6,193 nucleotides of DNA from JAAYCB01 sp012744395 (GTDB lineage: Bacteria > Planctomycetota > Planctomycetia > Pirellulales > Thermoguttaceae), in the NCBI GenBank assembly GCA_028703175.1, contig JAQVNJ010000199.1, positions 1 to 6,193 on the forward strand. The letters are read 5' to 3'. The position numbers were made by a program, and so were the translations under genes. Under the pieces are notes generated by a model. That model saw nothing but the letters and a program-made list of their open reading frames with translations. It had not been told where the DNA came from and searched no databases. Positions 1 to 6,107 of the stretch are shown in pieces (the stretch's first letter is position 1; every line of letters begins with the position of its first letter).

Positions 1-988
1 CGTCGAAATGACGCAGGTTGACGAGCCCCGGCAGCGATTCCGCATCCTCCAATGCGACATCACAGACCATGGCCCCGTCGAGATCGAGTATTTCCAGGCT
101 TTTCACCTCGCCGAGCGCGCGAAGGATTGATCCGTGCACGAGGGGAAACGTGTGCTCCCTGGCCGCAAACCGCTTCAGCCGGCCATTGAGGGAGACGATC
201 GCCAGGTGCGTCTCCTCGTCAATCGCGCGAGCGAACGACTGGTTGTCTTCCGGGGTTCCACCGACAAGGACGAATTCGCAGAAATCTGGCAGTTTTGCCA
301 ACGTGATGAAACATTGCGGAGTGACGCCGCCGCCGAGGCTGATACTCCTGAGTGTCTTGAGATTCTCGAGGTGGGCGAACTCCTCTGCGGAGATGCGGCA
401 ATTGCCCAGACTGAGTCTCTCCAGTTCCGCGTACCTTGCGAGGATTTTGATCGCTTCCTCGGAAATCTTAAACGCCGCATTGCCGCCCGCCAGAATGAGC
501 GTCCTGAGATGCGGCAGGGACGCAAATTCCTTAATGACGTCGTCCGGAACTGCGTCAAACCGGCAAGTGCTCGCGTCAATCTCGACGATTTCGGGGAAAT
601 ATCGCCAAGCATCGCGAAACTCTGCGAGCACGCCACTCGCCGGTCCAAAGCCGTGAAACTTCAGAGACAAGGCGACAAGCGGCTCCCGCCCGTCAGGGTG
701 CTTCACGCAGATCAGCGGTCTGTCGGCCCGCCGCTCGTGGAACCTGAGATGCCGGTCGAGCCGCTCTCGCAGCGCGGCGCGATTCCGCGTGAATTGCTGG
801 AACTGCTCCTTCGACATCTCGATGGTGAAAGCCGAGCCATCGGCCTTGACTGCCTCTGCGCTCGAGGCGGCTGCTTTGGCGGGAGATGTCTGCGCCGCCC
901 TGGCGTGGTCAACCGGTGATCTCGATGCGCCAATTGCCAACGCGAGTGCGGAGGCAAGCGCAATCCCCATTTTTCCGGTTCGCTTCAT
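1..988 (-). CDS. Exported protein with irregular leucine-rich repeats (3' end outside window)
   Basis: An uninterrupted minus-strand frame of 329 codons runs from ATG at 988 off the left edge, so the C-terminus is missing. The start is supported by GGAG at 999-1002, ten bases upstream. Residues 1-31 form a signal peptide: K2, R3 and K6, then a hydrophobic Ala/Leu stretch (residues 8-21), and an Ala-Arg-Ala site at 29-31 suiting signal peptidase I. Residues 32-50 are an Ala/Ser-rich spacer. Leucine-rich segments follow at about 158-166 (LPHLRTLIL), 186-200 (YAELERLSLGNCRIS), 207-218 and 295-308 (VKSLEILDLDGAMV). Their spacing is irregular, unlike the strict 24-residue period of the upstream neighbour. 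Such repeats usually form protein-binding surfaces; no catalytic motif was seen. It lies 87 bases after the upstream lipoprotein gene on the same strand and is probably co-transcribed. The reading frame is secure; the exact role is unknown. Confidence 0.85.
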   Translation of the reverse strand, partial: MKRTGKMGIALASALALAIGASRSPVDHARAAQTSPAKAAASSAEAVKADGSAFTIEMSKEQFQQFTRNRAALRERLDRHLRFHERRADRPLICVKHPDGREPLVALSLKFHGFGPASGVLAEFRDAWRYFPEIVEIDASTCRFDAVPDDVIKEFASLPHLRTLILAGGNAAFKISEEAIKILARYAELERLSLGNCRISAEEFAHLENLKTLRSISLGGGVTPQCFITLAKLPDFCEFVLVGGTPEDNQSFARAIDEETHLAIVSLNGRLKRFAAREHTFPLVHGSILRALGEVKSLEILDLDGAMVCDVALEDAESLPGLVNLRHFD

Positions 989-1075
989 AACGCAGATTCT
1001 CCACGGATTCGACGAAAAGCGCCCCGAATCCCCAAGTGAACCGCCTGCCGTCAGATTGACCCAATAGCATGGCGG
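989..1075 (-). other. Short intergenic gap between the two repeat-protein genes
   Basis: These 87 bases separate the TAG stop of the lipoprotein gene (1076-1078) from the ATG of the next gene at 988. Apart from the GGAG ribosome binding site at 999-1002, I see no promoter-like pair of hexamers and no hairpin followed by a T-run. This fits co-transcription of the two genes. Confidence 0.5.
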
Positions 1076-2257
1076 CTATCTTCTCAGAATCTCGCAGTGC
1101 GGCAGCGCCTGGTTGAGCCGCGCGACAGCGGCCTCGGATACATGACTGGCGGAAACATGCAAGTATCGCAGCTCGGCCAATCCTCCAAGGTGCTTTAGGC
1201 CTGCATCGGTGATGTTTGTGCGGGAGAGTTCGAGCGAGTTGAGCTCGCTGAGCTTGCCGAGATGCTCGAGTCCCGCGTCGGTGATCTGCGTGGACTCCAG
1301 GTCGAGCATCGTCAGCCCGGCAAGCCCGCAAATCTGCCGCAGTCCCGCGTCGTTCACTCCGGTGCCGCGCAAGTACAAGCACTTAAGGTTAGTCAATCCG
1401 TCGAGATGCTCGAATCCGCGGCCGGTGACCCGGGTGAGCGAGAGCTCGAGCCAGTCGAGTTCCGCAAAGGGCTTCAGGTGCACCAAGCCGGCGTCACTGA
1501 CCTTGGTTGCACCCAGGTAAAGCTGGCGTAGCCGCGTGAGTGCGGCGAGATGCGGCAATCCTGCGTCGGTAAGATTCCCGCCTCCGAGCCTGAGCCATCG
1601 GAGTTGCGAGAGCCCCCTGAGGTGCGATAATCCTGCGTCGGTGACCTTGGCGCCTGCCAAGTCGAGGCGTTCGAGCTGGGTAAAGCTCTCAAGGTATTCC
1701 AGCCCAGCGTCGGCGACGGCGGTTCCGCCGAGACTCAGGCTTTGCAGACCCCGCGCTCCCTTGACGTGCTTCAGCCCAGCGCCCGTCACGCGCGTGACTC
1801 CCAAATCCAGCTTTTCGAGTTGCGTCATGCCTTGAAGGTTTTCCAGCCCTGCGTCGCTGACCTGGGTGTACATGAGATTGAGTTTTCGGATCTGGGACAG
1901 TCCTCGGAAATGCTTGATTCCCTCATCGGTTATCCGTTGACATCCCGCAACGGACAACTGCCGCAATTGCGCCAGCCCGCGAACATGCTCCAGGTCGGCG
2001 TCGACGTAATCGTACCCCTCGAAGCCCAGGTCAACCAGCGCCACGTAATCCGGGAAGGTTGCCGAGACGACGCGGTTTCCCTCGAACGACATCTCGACGT
2101 GCAATTTCCGCAGGGCCTCGACTGCCTCGCGCGGATCGTGCGGCTGCTTGCCGGCGTCGGATTCCACGCTGCATGCGTCAGGCTGCGGCTTCTCGCAAGC
2201 CGGAACCCAACCTCCCAGCAGCAAGATAATCAACACGGCTTCAAGAGTCAGGGTCAT
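1076..2257 (-). CDS. Leucine-rich repeat putative lipoprotein, twelve 24-residue repeats
   Basis: This 393-residue protein starts at ATG 2257, with GGAGAGGA at 2267-2274 nine bases upstream. The N-terminus has a hydrophobic core (residues 7-17) ending in Val-Pro-Ala-Cys with Cys21, which fits a lipobox. The n-region has no Lys or Arg and carries Glu6, and Pro at -2 is less usual, so lipidation is probable rather than certain. Residues 22-90 are a short non-repeat domain. Twelve leucine-rich repeats begin near residue 98 and then at 123, 147, 171, 195, 219, 243, 267, 291, 315, 339 and 363. The first is 25 residues and the others 24, with the pattern LxxLxLxxTxVTDAGLxHLxxL. The chain closes with RLNQALPHCEILRR, resembling the cap of many planctomycete repeat proteins. 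Such solenoids normally bind other proteins; no enzyme motif is visible. Placed between two other exported-protein genes, it probably acts at the cell envelope. The specific partner is unknown. Confidence 0.93.
   Translation of the reverse strand: MTLTLEAVLIILLLGGWVPACEKPQPDACSVESDAGKQPHDPREAVEALRKLHVEMSFEGNRVVSATFPDYVALVDLGFEGYDYVDADLEHVRGLAQLRQLSVAGCQRITDEGIKHFRGLSQIRKLNLMYTQVSDAGLENLQGMTQLEKLDLGVTRVTGAGLKHVKGARGLQSLSLGGTAVADAGLEYLESFTQLERLDLAGAKVTDAGLSHLRGLSQLRWLRLGGGNLTDAGLPHLAALTRLRQLYLGATKVSDAGLVHLKPFAELDWLELSLTRVTGRGFEHLDGLTNLKCLYLRGTGVNDAGLRQICGLAGLTMLDLESTQITDAGLEHLGKLSELNSLELSRTNITDAGLKHLGGLAELRYLHVSASHVSEAAVARLNQALPHCEILRR
1088..1966 (-). repeat. 72-bp tandem coding periodicity (leucine-rich repeats)
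   Basis: The repeat part of the 393-residue protein shows at DNA level as a 72-base period. For example, the core GCGTCGG occurs on the plus strand at 1563, 1635 and 1707, exactly 72 bases apart, and related versions recur through the block. The copies differ at many codon positions, so this is diverged protein-level repetition rather than a recent expansion of identical units. Confidence 0.85.
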
Positions 2258-2335
2258 TTGATGGTTTCCTCTCCAAAATGGCCGCGATACCGGGGCTTTT
2301 CATCCAACGCGCCACTCGGATCGCGCACCCCAGCA

Positions 2336-2354
2336 CCGTCGTCACGAACGACGG
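2336..2354 (-). other. Small hairpin between large gene and lipoprotein gene
   Basis: A perfect 7-bp inverted repeat, CCGTCGT and ACGACGG with a 5-base loop, lies 48 bases after the stop codon of the large gene and about 80 bases before the lipoprotein start. The sequence that follows in the direction of transcription is TGCTGGGG, with no T-run, so it is not a classical intrinsic terminator. It could be an attenuator, an RNA-stability element, or chance. No promoter was recognised in this 144-base gap. Confidence 0.35.
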
Positions 2355-2401
2355 AATCACACGCATCGCGGATGCCAATAGACTTCTCACACCAGGTTAG
2401 G

Positions 2402-3046
2402 TTATTTCTTGATGATCGACATATTGCTGAAGACAACGCCGCTGCCCCAGTGGGACTGCAACGACAATTCATCAATCGGTCCTGTCATTCTAACGTAGTC
2501 GGAATGGCATGATACTGTACTGTAGTCCATATAAATATTCACTCCATACACCGTCTCATTGACACGAGCCACGTCGATCTTCATATGGGCATTCGTGCGG
2601 TTGTAGTTGTTTGACAGCGTAGCATAGTATTCATAGGCATCAGCCGGATCCGCCGGGGGGACCAACAAGTGACTTGGGTTATCCGCCATCCCGCGGTAAT
2701 CGCCACCGTATATGACGCCGGTCATAAGCCTATTGAGAGGTTCTGGCTGATAAGTCGCGGGATCAGGAGGCTGGATTGGAATCGTAACGATACCATCGTC
2801 ATCAATACCTCCACGTGAGGGGTCAAAAGCTGTTAAGTTTCCCCCAAGGCGCACCATCGACTTTACATCAAGAATCGCTGTCTCCAGTGGGGCACCGGTA
2901 GACTGAAGCACACCAAATTTGACACCGCTGTTGCCGACGAAACTGAGCTTTGGCAGCTTTCCTTCTGCCTGGATATACCCCCAGTCTGGGTTTCTCGCGG
3001 TTTCGAAGGAGTAGTCGAACTCCATGACGAACCCATAGGGGTACTC
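2402..3046 (-). other. DUF1080 / 3-keto-disaccharide hydrolase-like domain of the large protein
   Basis: This stretch encodes residues 940-1153. The order of motifs matches my memory of the family: an opening strand (FVMEFDYSFE, from 945), NSGVKFG (978-984), LETAILDV (993-1000), MTGVIYGG (1047-1054), HMKIDV (1093-1098), then GPI (1128-1130) and LQSHWGSG with F-x-N-x-x-I closing the chain. Family members adopt a concanavalin-like beta-sandwich and are abundant in planctomycetes. Spacing between GPI and LQSHWGSG is slightly longer than I expect, and catalytic residues cannot be assigned by eye. It may bind carbohydrate rather than cleave it. Confidence 0.6.
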
Positions 3047-5863
3047 GCCACCCACCTCCGTCGGACCAGCGGTACTGGAGAGCTCATTGGCACCGACATT
3101 CGAGCGAGTCGGTACGCCGTCGACTGTCTTATCCGGATGAATGGTCTGGATCAAACCCTTTTCTTGGGGCGTATTGACGTAATCCACGAGAGCCTTGTCG
3201 ATGTACCACGCCGGAGCGAGTTTTATGCCGTTCCAGTCGGAGGTGGTTCGCTCGTTCCAGTTGGGGTACTTTTGCTGTGGGAGGGGCCAAACAATGTCTT
3301 CGACGCTGAATTTGACAGAGTCCCTGGCCAGGGCCGCTCCGCCGTGCGGCTGCAGCGTCCAGGTCAACGTAGACGCAGCCACCTCGATCCCTTCTACATA
3401 CACGCTCATCGGAAAGGGATCGTTGCTTACATCCCACCCTGATCCGATGGTCCAAGTGTAGGTTTGCGCCACTGGATCGTGTTGGGCACCCGCCACGACC
3501 TCTTTAATCTTGCTCCCCCAGATTCTCGTCTCCTTCGGATAGTGCAGAACCAGTTCATAGCCCTCCACGCCCGCGTAAGTTGACAAGCCGAAATCGAGTT
3601 TCGCTTCCGCGAGGTCTTCATCGGGACTGGTCAACGGGACAGCATCTTCGACATCGGCCTTACCGTTTTCGTTGTCGTCATCCCAGTTAACGAAAATCCG
3701 CTTGCCAAGATGATCTGGATGGTCCTCGATGACGTCCTCGTCCAAGCTCCGATTGACAATTCGATTATTGTCGCTGTCCGTATCGATGTCGACGCTCGGC
3801 CAGATCGTCAGTTCCGCAGTGCGGTAATTACCACCCAGGGCGAACCACTGCTCCTCCCACTGCGGATCCCCGCCGCCACTATTCAGGTCGAGCATGTCCA
3901 TCCGCATCAGAACAAGCGGTTCGCTCGTCCCGCCGCTGCCCCCCGAACCGCCCGACCCCCCAGAGCCCCCGGACGCACCGGACTGGCCTGGCCGGAACTC
4001 GTAGGACGACTCAAGCCCGCGGTTGGGATGCGCGGCCACGATGAAATTGTCGCCGAATCGCGAACCGCTGATGATGTGGTACGACACCTTCGTCCCGTTG
4101 TCCGACGCAGTGAACGCCAACGTGGACGTGTCCACGCTGACCGTCGCCTGATCGTCGCGGACACCCTGCCCGGTGTTCCCGGGGAGCGTCGCCGGCGGAT
4201 TGGCCACCGTGTTGTCCGGGTCGTACCAAGCCAGATGGAGGTCAGGCGTGTCGGGAAATCCATCCGGCACTGGCGGGCTGATCCTCACCTCGACGCGGAC
4301 CGCGTCGAGGTGGACCGGCCCGCGCTCCAACGGATACACGCGCCAGTCGGGGTCGTCAACGAGCGCGGCCAACTGATAGCCGTCTTCCGTGGCCGGCTCC
4401 GCGGTGGGAATCCACGCGACAGACTGGACCGAGGTCTTGAAATAGCGTTCGGTGTTGCCCTCCCAGAAAATGCCATCGGGATTGCCCGGACTCGGGCCGG
4501 CGAACACGATCCGCGGCTTGACCATCGCGTCTCCACCGCCGGGCGTGCCGGTTGTCCAGTTGGAGATGTCGTCGCGGTACTCCTGGGTGGCGTTTGCATA
4601 CGTGGTCCAGGCCATGTGGCGCCACTCCACGTCCAGATGCTCCAGCCGCCCATCGGTCTGGAGGATATCAGCCGGATTCGTTTCGACTTGCCATCGATAC
4701 GAATTGTCCGCCCAAAGCACGTGGCCGTCCTCGGGCGCATGCCATGCCGTTTCGCCCCAAGCGCGTTCTTCCACAGCCCAGCCGGTGATGTCGTAGGTCG
4801 TGATGGAGCAGGTCGCGCTGGCGACGCCGGTATCCCCCGGGTCACTCCCCACGCCCTGAGAAGCAGCCTCGATCGTGACTTGGCCCACGCCGGGAGTGCC
4901 CAGAATCGGCGTGGCCCTGACATACCCGATCGCTCCCCATTCGCCCGAGTCGGTGATTGTGATGGCGGGCTCGGAGGCGAAAATGGCGTCGTCCCAGGCA
5001 GTGACCAAGACGCTCTCCAGGTCGTTGTCGAAAACCATGAAGCTGTACTGAATGTCCATCCCAGTCCACGTGATCAGATTGCCGTCACCACCCGAAACAA
5101 CAGGATCCGGGTTGACACCGCCCGAGCCCCCCGATCCACCGCTCCCGCCGGACAAGGTGAAGAAAATCGATTGGCCGAGCGCGGCCCCGTCGCGGGATGG
5201 CTGAGGCGAGAGCGGCGGATTGAGCCTGAGCGGGCGGATCGCTCCGTGTTCCCGTGCAGCGGGACGAACCGCCGCGGCGGGGCCGGATTGGCTACCCGAC
5301 GACGATGCTGCGAGCGCCGTGCTGGAGAAAGCGGCGGGGGTATCGCCGTGCGCAAGCTGCGAGCCCTCGCCAGCGCCGCGCGAGGCGACTAGTGCGGCTA
5401 GTTCTTCCGCAGCGCGCAGGCTACGTGCCGAGATCGGGGATTCATGCGATCCGGGGGCAGGCCGACCGTCCGCGCCCAGACGTGCGCGTGTGTCCGGCGC
5501 CGACCCATCGGCAATCGGGCCTGAACCGAAGCCTTGCGCTGAGATGGAGTCTAGAGCATTCAGGTCTCGAATGCCGAAGTCAGCCGAAGGCGGCGCGATT
5601 GTGTGCGGAACACGAAACGCCTGGTCGGCCACGATCGCGCTCTCGAAAAGACCAGCCGAGGGACCGCGTATGGACCGGCGATCAGGGCGTTGCGATTCGC
5701 TGAGATCGTCACCGAAGCCGAACCACGCAGCGCCAACCATCATCGCCGCGACCCCACCGCCCGGCGCTGCACGAACCTCGAGCAACTCCGGCGGCCGCAG
5801 CTTCCGCCCTTCTCGCAGACAATGCCCATGCCCCCGCATTCCGAAGCGCGATCGATCCCCCAT
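2402..5863 (-). CDS. Large modular exported protein with Ser-Gly-Gly linkers and DUF1080-like C-terminal domain
   Basis: This 1153-residue protein starts at ATG 5863; GGGGAG at 5871-5876 lies seven bases upstream, which excludes an in-frame TTG at 5878. The basic N-terminus carries RPPELLEVRAAPGGG (residues 23-37) and a hydrophobic stretch (about 38-50), resembling the LEPR-XLL-type leader of planctomycete surface proteins. Residues 55-237 are low-complexity, rich in Ala, Ser, Pro and Arg. A (SGG)4 linker (238-249) leads into a beta-rich, Ig-like stretch (about 250-360). Next is a Trp-rich unrecognised module (about 361-500), then a beta segment with GDNFIVAA (604-611). A (SGG)5 linker (631-645) follows. 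Acidic calcium-site-like clusters lie at 691-740 and another beta-rich region at about 750-860. Residues 940-1153 resemble the DUF1080/3-keto-disaccharide hydrolase fold (NSGVKFG at 978, LQSHWGSG at 1135, FSNMSI at 1145). It is first in the putative operon. Export and modularity are likely; substrate and activity are unknown. GC content falls strongly towards the 3' end. Confidence 0.9.
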   Translation of the reverse strand: MGDRSRFGMRGHGHCLREGRKLRPPELLEVRAAPGGGVAAMMVGAAWFGFGDDLSESQRPDRRSIRGPSAGLFESAIVADQAFRVPHTIAPPSADFGIRDLNALDSISAQGFGSGPIADGSAPDTRARLGADGRPAPGSHESPISARSLRAAEELAALVASRGAGEGSQLAHGDTPAAFSSTALAASSSGSQSGPAAAVRPAAREHGAIRPLRLNPPLSPQPSRDGAALGQSIFFTLSGGSGGSGGSGGVNPDPVVSGGDGNLITWTGMDIQYSFMVFDNDLESVLVTAWDDAIFASEPAITITDSGEWGAIGYVRATPILGTPGVGQVTIEAASQGVGSDPGDTGVASATCSITTYDITGWAVEERAWGETAWHAPEDGHVLWADNSYRWQVETNPADILQTDGRLEHLDVEWRHMAWTTYANATQEYRDDISNWTTGTPGGGDAMVKPRIVFAGPSPGNPDGIFWEGNTERYFKTSVQSVAWIPTAEPATEDGYQLAALVDDPDWRVYPLERGPVHLDAVRVEVRISPPVPDGFPDTPDLHLAWYDPDNTVANPPATLPGNTGQGVRDDQATVSVDTSTLAFTASDNGTKVSYHIISGSRFGDNFIVAAHPNRGLESSYEFRPGQSGASGGSGGSGGSGGSGGTSEPLVLMRMDMLDLNSGGGDPQWEEQWFALGGNYRTAELTIWPSVDIDTDSDNNRIVNRSLDEDVIEDHPDHLGKRIFVNWDDDNENGKADVEDAVPLTSPDEDLAEAKLDFGLSTYAGVEGYELVLHYPKETRIWGSKIKEVVAGAQHDPVAQTYTWTIGSGWDVSNDPFPMSVYVEGIEVAASTLTWTLQPHGGAALARDSVKFSVEDIVWPLPQQKYPNWNERTTSDWNGIKLAPAWYIDKALVDYVNTPQEKGLIQTIHPDKTVDGVPTRSNVGANELSSTAGPTEVGGEYPYGFVMEFDYSFETARNPDWGYIQAEGKLPKLSFVGNSGVKFGVLQSTGAPLETAILDVKSMVRLGGNLTAFDPSRGGIDDDGIVTIPIQPPDPATYQPEPLNRLMTGVIYGGDYRGMADNPSHLLVPPADPADAYEYYATLSNNYNRTNAHMKIDVARVNETVYGVNIYMDYSTVSCHSDYVRMTGPIDELSLQSHWGSGVVFSNMSIIKK
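3642..3793 (-). other. Acidic, calcium-site-like clusters in the large protein
   Basis: Residues 691-740 contain two Asp/Asn-rich clusters, VDIDTDSDNN (691-700) and DDDNENGKADVED (728-740). The second has the D-x-N-x-N-G-x-x-D spacing typical of dockerin- or thrombospondin-3-like calcium loops. Calcium binding is inferred from this spacing only. Confidence 0.5.
3929..3973 (-). repeat. (Ser-Gly-Gly)5 linker
   Basis: Residues 631-645 of the large protein are five Ser-Gly-Gly units, preceded by SGA. Codons for Ser and Gly vary between units, so the run appears kept at protein level. It separates the GDNFIVAA-bearing beta segment from the acidic, calcium-site-like region. Confidence 0.9.
5117..5152 (-). 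repeat. (Ser-Gly-Gly)4 linker
   Basis: Residues 238-249 of the large protein are four Ser-Gly-Gly units. They separate the low-complexity N-terminal part from the first beta-rich module. Nearly the same linker recurs about 390 residues later, suggesting a deliberate spacer between modules. Confidence 0.9.
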
Positions 5864-5870
5864 GTCGATT

Positions 5871-5876
5871 CTCCCC
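5871..5876 (-). promoter_or_regulatory. Ribosome binding site of the large gene
   Basis: GGGGAG lies seven bases before ATG 5863 and decides the start. The competing in-frame TTG at 5878 sits immediately upstream of this site, so it cannot use it. Confidence 0.75.
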
Positions 5877-5922
5877 AACTAAAACTCGGAAACGACGCCT
5901 CCAATCATCCCACCCGAGAATG

Positions 5923-5950
5923 AATTTAATGCCCCGGCGCAGCGTGTCAA
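5923..5950 (-). promoter_or_regulatory. Sigma-70-like promoter of the large gene
   Basis: A perfect -35 hexamer TTGACA (5950-5945) is followed by a 16-base spacer and TAAATT (5928-5923), which matches TATAAT at four of six positions. Transcription would begin near 5916, giving a leader of about 50 bases before ATG 5863. It is the best promoter candidate for the three-gene unit. Confidence 0.55.
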
Positions 5951-6107
5951 TAGTCATTGTGCGGGGTGTGTATGCAATTTACGATATCTAGCCATTTGTT
6001 AGTGATCTGTCATAATTACATCACACATTCAGGGTCTCTGGGTTGACAGAATGTCGGCTCTTCCGTTCCATCGTGGCACAGGCGGACCATGCGCGCGAGG
6101 AGTGTAA
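5951..6107. other. AT-richer upstream intergenic region
   Basis: No gene is evident here; together with the leader and promoter it makes a non-coding stretch of roughly 240 to 330 bases, depending on whether the divergent frame at 6108 is real. Its left part is AT-rich (25 of 60 bases G or C at 5941-6000). It includes a dyad, GTGAT-N13-ATCAC (6002-6024), upstream of the promoter, which could be an operator. A plus-strand TTGACA at 6043-6048 has only a poor -10 partner (TTCCAT at 6066-6071). Confidence 0.4.
6002..6024. promoter_or_regulatory. Possible operator dyad
   Basis: GTGAT (6002-6006) and ATCAC (6020-6024) are exact inverted arms with a 13-base spacer, about 50 bases upstream of the -35 box. 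The arms superficially resemble CRP half-sites, but the spacer is too long for CRP. Five-base arms can occur by chance. Confidence 0.2.

Noticed and set aside
134..919. A 261-codon plus-strand frame opposite the left-hand gene
   Set aside because: The minus-strand frame has a signal peptide, a ribosome binding site and leucine-rich segments, whereas this one has none of these.
909..1382. A minus-strand frame spanning the end of the lipoprotein gene and the start of the next
   Set aside because: It overlaps two better genes in another frame and its sequence is an Arg/Ala-rich shadow.
1088..1966. Regular 72-base repeats as a possible CRISPR or satellite array
   Set aside because: The copies are diverged, contiguous and in frame, and they translate to leucine-rich repeats, so protein structure explains the period.
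1742..2512. A 256-codon plus-strand frame opposite the repeat lipoprotein
   Set aside because: It mirrors the repeat codons of the lipoprotein gene and crosses its start and the intergenic gap; no domain or supported start.
3710..5392. A 560-codon plus-strand open frame opposite the large gene
   Set aside because: It is antisense to a well-supported gene in GC-rich DNA, is Arg-rich with no recognisable domain, and its translation shows no organised motifs. It is best explained as a composition shadow.
5861..5878. TTG at 5878 as start of the large gene
   Set aside because: The ribosome binding site lies downstream of it and is correctly spaced for ATG 5863.
6001..6025. CRP-type binding site
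   Set aside because: The half-site arms are separated by 13 bases instead of the six expected for CRP, and the inner positions do not pair.
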